DNA of 6,897 nt. It comes from Oscillospiraceae bacterium (GTDB lineage: Bacteria; Bacillota_A; Clostridia; Oscillospirales; WRJC01). Below, piece by piece: positions 5,524-6,897 of this stretch. The stretch is taken from contig WQXD01000198.1 in NCBI GenBank assembly GCA_009785015.1, forward strand, positions 1 through 6,897, given 5' to 3'. How positions within the stretch are numbered: position 1 is the stretch's first letter; each line of letters opens with the position of its first letter. The notes under the pieces are model-generated. The model saw only the letters and a list, made by a program, of their open reading frames with translations. It did no database searches and had not been told where the DNA came from. The position numbers and the translations under genes are program-made.

Positions 5524-5552
5524 ATTATATCAAACCGGGATGTATTTGTCAA
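5524..5552 (-). promoter_or_regulatory. Sigma-A promoter of the alpha/beta hydrolase gene
   Basis: On the minus strand TTGACA (5552-5547), 17 bp, TATAAT (5529-5524): a perfect consensus match. The start should be near 5517, giving a leader of about 65 nt. Its -10 box is 3 bp from the -10 box of the opposing promoter, and the two -35 boxes are the outer ends of an 8-bp inverted repeat TTGACAAA / TTTGTCAA. Confidence 0.82.
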
Positions 5553-5567
5553 GTGGGGGGAAAGCGC

Positions 5568-6590
5568 ATGAAAGCGGCGGTTTTATACGCCAACGACGAT
5601 ATACGATATGAAGACTATCCGGATCCCAAATTGGAGCGGGGCCATGTGCTTGTGAAAGTCATGGCGTCCGGCATCTGCGGCTCGGATATCGCGCGCGTGC
5701 TCGGCCATGGGGCGCACTATTATCCCATCGTGCTCGGCCACGAATTTGCCGGCGAAATCGCCGAAACGGCGCGCGATGTACAGGATTTTTTTCCGGGCGA
5801 CCGCGTGAGCTGCGCGCCGCTTGTGCCGTGTATGGACTGCGCCGACTGCCAAAGGGGAAATTACGCGCTGTGCAGGCGCTACACATTCATCGGTTCGCGC
5901 ATACAGGGCGGTTTCGCGGAATATGTCGCTTTGCCCGCCGCGAACGCGGTGAAGTTCGACTGCTCCATTCCCTTTGACCAGGGCGCGTTTTTTGAACCGG
6001 GTTCCGTCGCCCTGCACGGGCTGCGCGTCAGCGGTTACGCGGCCGGATACGATACGGCGGTTCTGGGAGCGGGCACCATCGGAATTTTCGCGGTTCAATG
6101 GGCCAAAATCTTCGGCGCCAAGTCGGTTACGGCATTTGATATATCCGATTCACGGCTCGCCCTGGCGAAAGAGTTCGGAGCGGACCGGGTGGTAAACGTC
6201 AAAACGGATCCGATCGAAAAAAATATATACGGCCATATCTTTGAAACGGCAGGCGCCTCCGAAACTATGCGGCTCGCCTTTGAGCTCGCGGCGAACAAAG
6301 CCCGCATTTGCTTTATAGGCACTCCGTCGGGCGATGTGGTTTTTGGCCCGAAACTTTTGGAAAATATGCACCGCAAGGAATTTTGCCTTTGCGGGTCGTG
6401 GATGAGTTATTCCGCTCCGTTTCCCGGTGAGGAATGGAGCCTCACCGCCCACTATTTCAAAACGGGCCAGTTGAAATTCGACGACAGGCTGATATTTTTG
6501 AAACTGCCGCTGGAGCGCGCCGCCGAAGGGTTTGATATTTACAAAACCCCCGGGAAGGCCGGGGGGAAAATCATGTTATACAACACATAA
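5568..6590 (+). CDS. Zinc-dependent medium-chain dehydrogenase, galactitol-1-phosphate 5-dehydrogenase (GatD)-like
   Basis: A complete 340-residue medium-chain dehydrogenase. Catalytic zinc ligands are Cys37 (GICGSD), His58-Glu59 (GHEF) and Glu143. The structural zinc site is C88-x2-C91-x2-C94-x7-C102. The Rossmann turn GAGTIG is at 167-172, with Asp191 at the end of the second strand, favouring NAD+. Several stretches resemble E. coli GatD as I remember it: GAHYYPIVLGHEF (48-60), PLVPC, FIGSR-x-x-GGFAEY, and GSWMSYSAPFPGEEW near the C-terminus. GatD oxidises galactitol 1-phosphate to tagatose 6-phosphate; related enzymes act on other polyols or sugar acids, and no PTS genes are visible here, so the substrate stays open. 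ATG 5568 has a GGGGGGAAAG run 4-13 bases upstream; an in-frame GTG at 5553 overlaps that run and is unlikely. An aldo/keto reductase follows after 24 bp, probably in one operon. Confidence 0.9.
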   Translation: MKAAVLYANDDIRYEDYPDPKLERGHVLVKVMASGICGSDIARVLGHGAHYYPIVLGHEFAGEIAETARDVQDFFPGDRVSCAPLVPCMDCADCQRGNYALCRRYTFIGSRIQGGFAEYVALPAANAVKFDCSIPFDQGAFFEPGSVALHGLRVSGYAAGYDTAVLGAGTIGIFAVQWAKIFGAKSVTAFDISDSRLALAKEFGADRVVNVKTDPIEKNIYGHIFETAGASETMRLAFELAANKARICFIGTPSGDVVFGPKLLENMHRKEFCLCGSWMSYSAPFPGEEWSLTAHYFKTGQLKFDDRLIFLKLPLERAAEGFDIYKTPGKAGGKIMLYNT

Positions 6591-6614
6591 AATTGAGGAA
6601 AGGGATGATTTTTT

Positions 6615-6897
6615 ATGATTATAGCGCAAAATTCGATACCAAAAATCACATTGGCCTCCGGGGAAAAAATCCCGTGCCTGGGCCTTGGGACTTTCGGCTC
6701 GGACAGATATACGCCAAAGCAAGTGGCTGGGGCGGTCGCGGGGGCCATAGACTGCGGTTACCGGTTTTTTGACTGCGCCTCGGTGTACGGAAACGAAGAG
6801 CTGATCGGGGAAGTGCTCGAGGAAGCAATCAATAAAAAAACAATAAGGCGCGAAGAGCTGTTCGTCGCTTCCAAGCTCTGGAACGATATGCACGGCA
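6615..6897 (+). CDS. Aldo/keto reductase, N-terminal part (runs off the window)
   Basis: The first 94 codons of an aldo/keto reductase, open at the window end. It starts at ATG 6615, with GAGGAAAGG ending 11 bases before. An ATG at 6605 is in another frame and leads to no recognisable product. The sequence has the beta-hairpin ITLASGEKIPCLGLGTFG, then AIDCGYRFFDCASVYGNE with catalytic Asp53 and Tyr58, and FVASKLWN with catalytic Lys87. The fourth catalytic residue, His near 120, lies outside. These enzymes reduce aldehydes or ketones, often of sugars, with NADPH in a TIM barrel. The 24-bp gap to the GatD-like dehydrogenase and the absence of a terminator imply cotranscription, so the pair could interconvert a polyol and a carbonyl sugar (inference). 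Confidence 0.92.
   Translation, partial: MIIAQNSIPKITLASGEKIPCLGLGTFGSDRYTPKQVAGAVAGAIDCGYRFFDCASVYGNEELIGEVLEEAINKKTIRREELFVASKLWNDMHG

Noticed and set aside
5553..5567. GTG start for the GatD-like gene
   Set aside because: It falls inside the G-rich ribosome site of ATG 5568; the five added residues match nothing in the family.
6605..6607. ATG just before the aldo/keto reductase start
   Set aside because: It is in a different frame and leads to no recognisable protein.

Overview
The window looks like chromosome from an uncultured Gram-positive bacterium of the Firmicutes, most likely a Clostridia-type organism. The reasons are a ThiT-type ECF thiamin transporter under a TPP riboswitch, strong purine-rich ribosome sites, AT-rich promoters with near-perfect sigma-A elements, a Gram-positive-style surface enzyme with a signal anchor and proline-rich linker, and frequent ATA and AGG codons. 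The taxonomic guess is inference; no rRNA or marker phylogeny can be done here.

Layout from left to right. (1) The C-terminal end of a polysaccharide deacetylase overlaps by 4 bp a membrane-anchored, proline-rich SGNH/GDSL hydrolase, giving a two-gene plus-strand unit for envelope or surface polysaccharide modification. (2) Converging on it from the minus strand, only 3 bp away, is thiT. Its leader shows a complete switch: consensus promoter, TPP aptamer, linker hairpin and intrinsic terminator. The first 20 or so nucleotides of the transcript are complementary to the 3' half of that terminator. (3) Upstream of thiT on the same strand is a Gfo/Idh/MocA-family NAD(P)-dependent oxidoreductase with its own perfect promoter. 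(4) Divergent from it is the housekeeping pair rplM-rpsI (ribosomal proteins L13 and S9), which ends in a very strong, probably bidirectional terminator. (5) A minus-strand alpha/beta hydrolase with an unusual N-terminal cysteine cluster ends at that same terminator. (6) A GatD-like zinc-dependent polyol(-phosphate) dehydrogenase and an aldo/keto reductase, cut by the window end, form a plus-strand operon divergent from the hydrolase. The promoters of the hydrolase and the dehydrogenase are interlocked, with their -10 boxes 3 bp apart.

How the genes may work together. The Gfo/Idh/MocA oxidoreductase, the alpha/beta hydrolase, the GatD-like dehydrogenase and the aldo/keto reductase all fit small-molecule or carbohydrate catabolism, but no substrate can be read from the sequence. 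rplM-rpsI and thiT are housekeeping and vitamin-uptake genes inserted among them. All five promoters found have a perfect TTGACA -35 box and exactly 17 bp spacing. The features most worth follow-up are the 5'-end antiterminator of the thiT riboswitch and the interlocked promoter pair. I see no mobile element, CRISPR array, tRNA or rRNA. No gene-free stretch exceeds 300 bases; the longest, 1914-2187 and 3244-3499, are described under the riboswitch and promoter entries.
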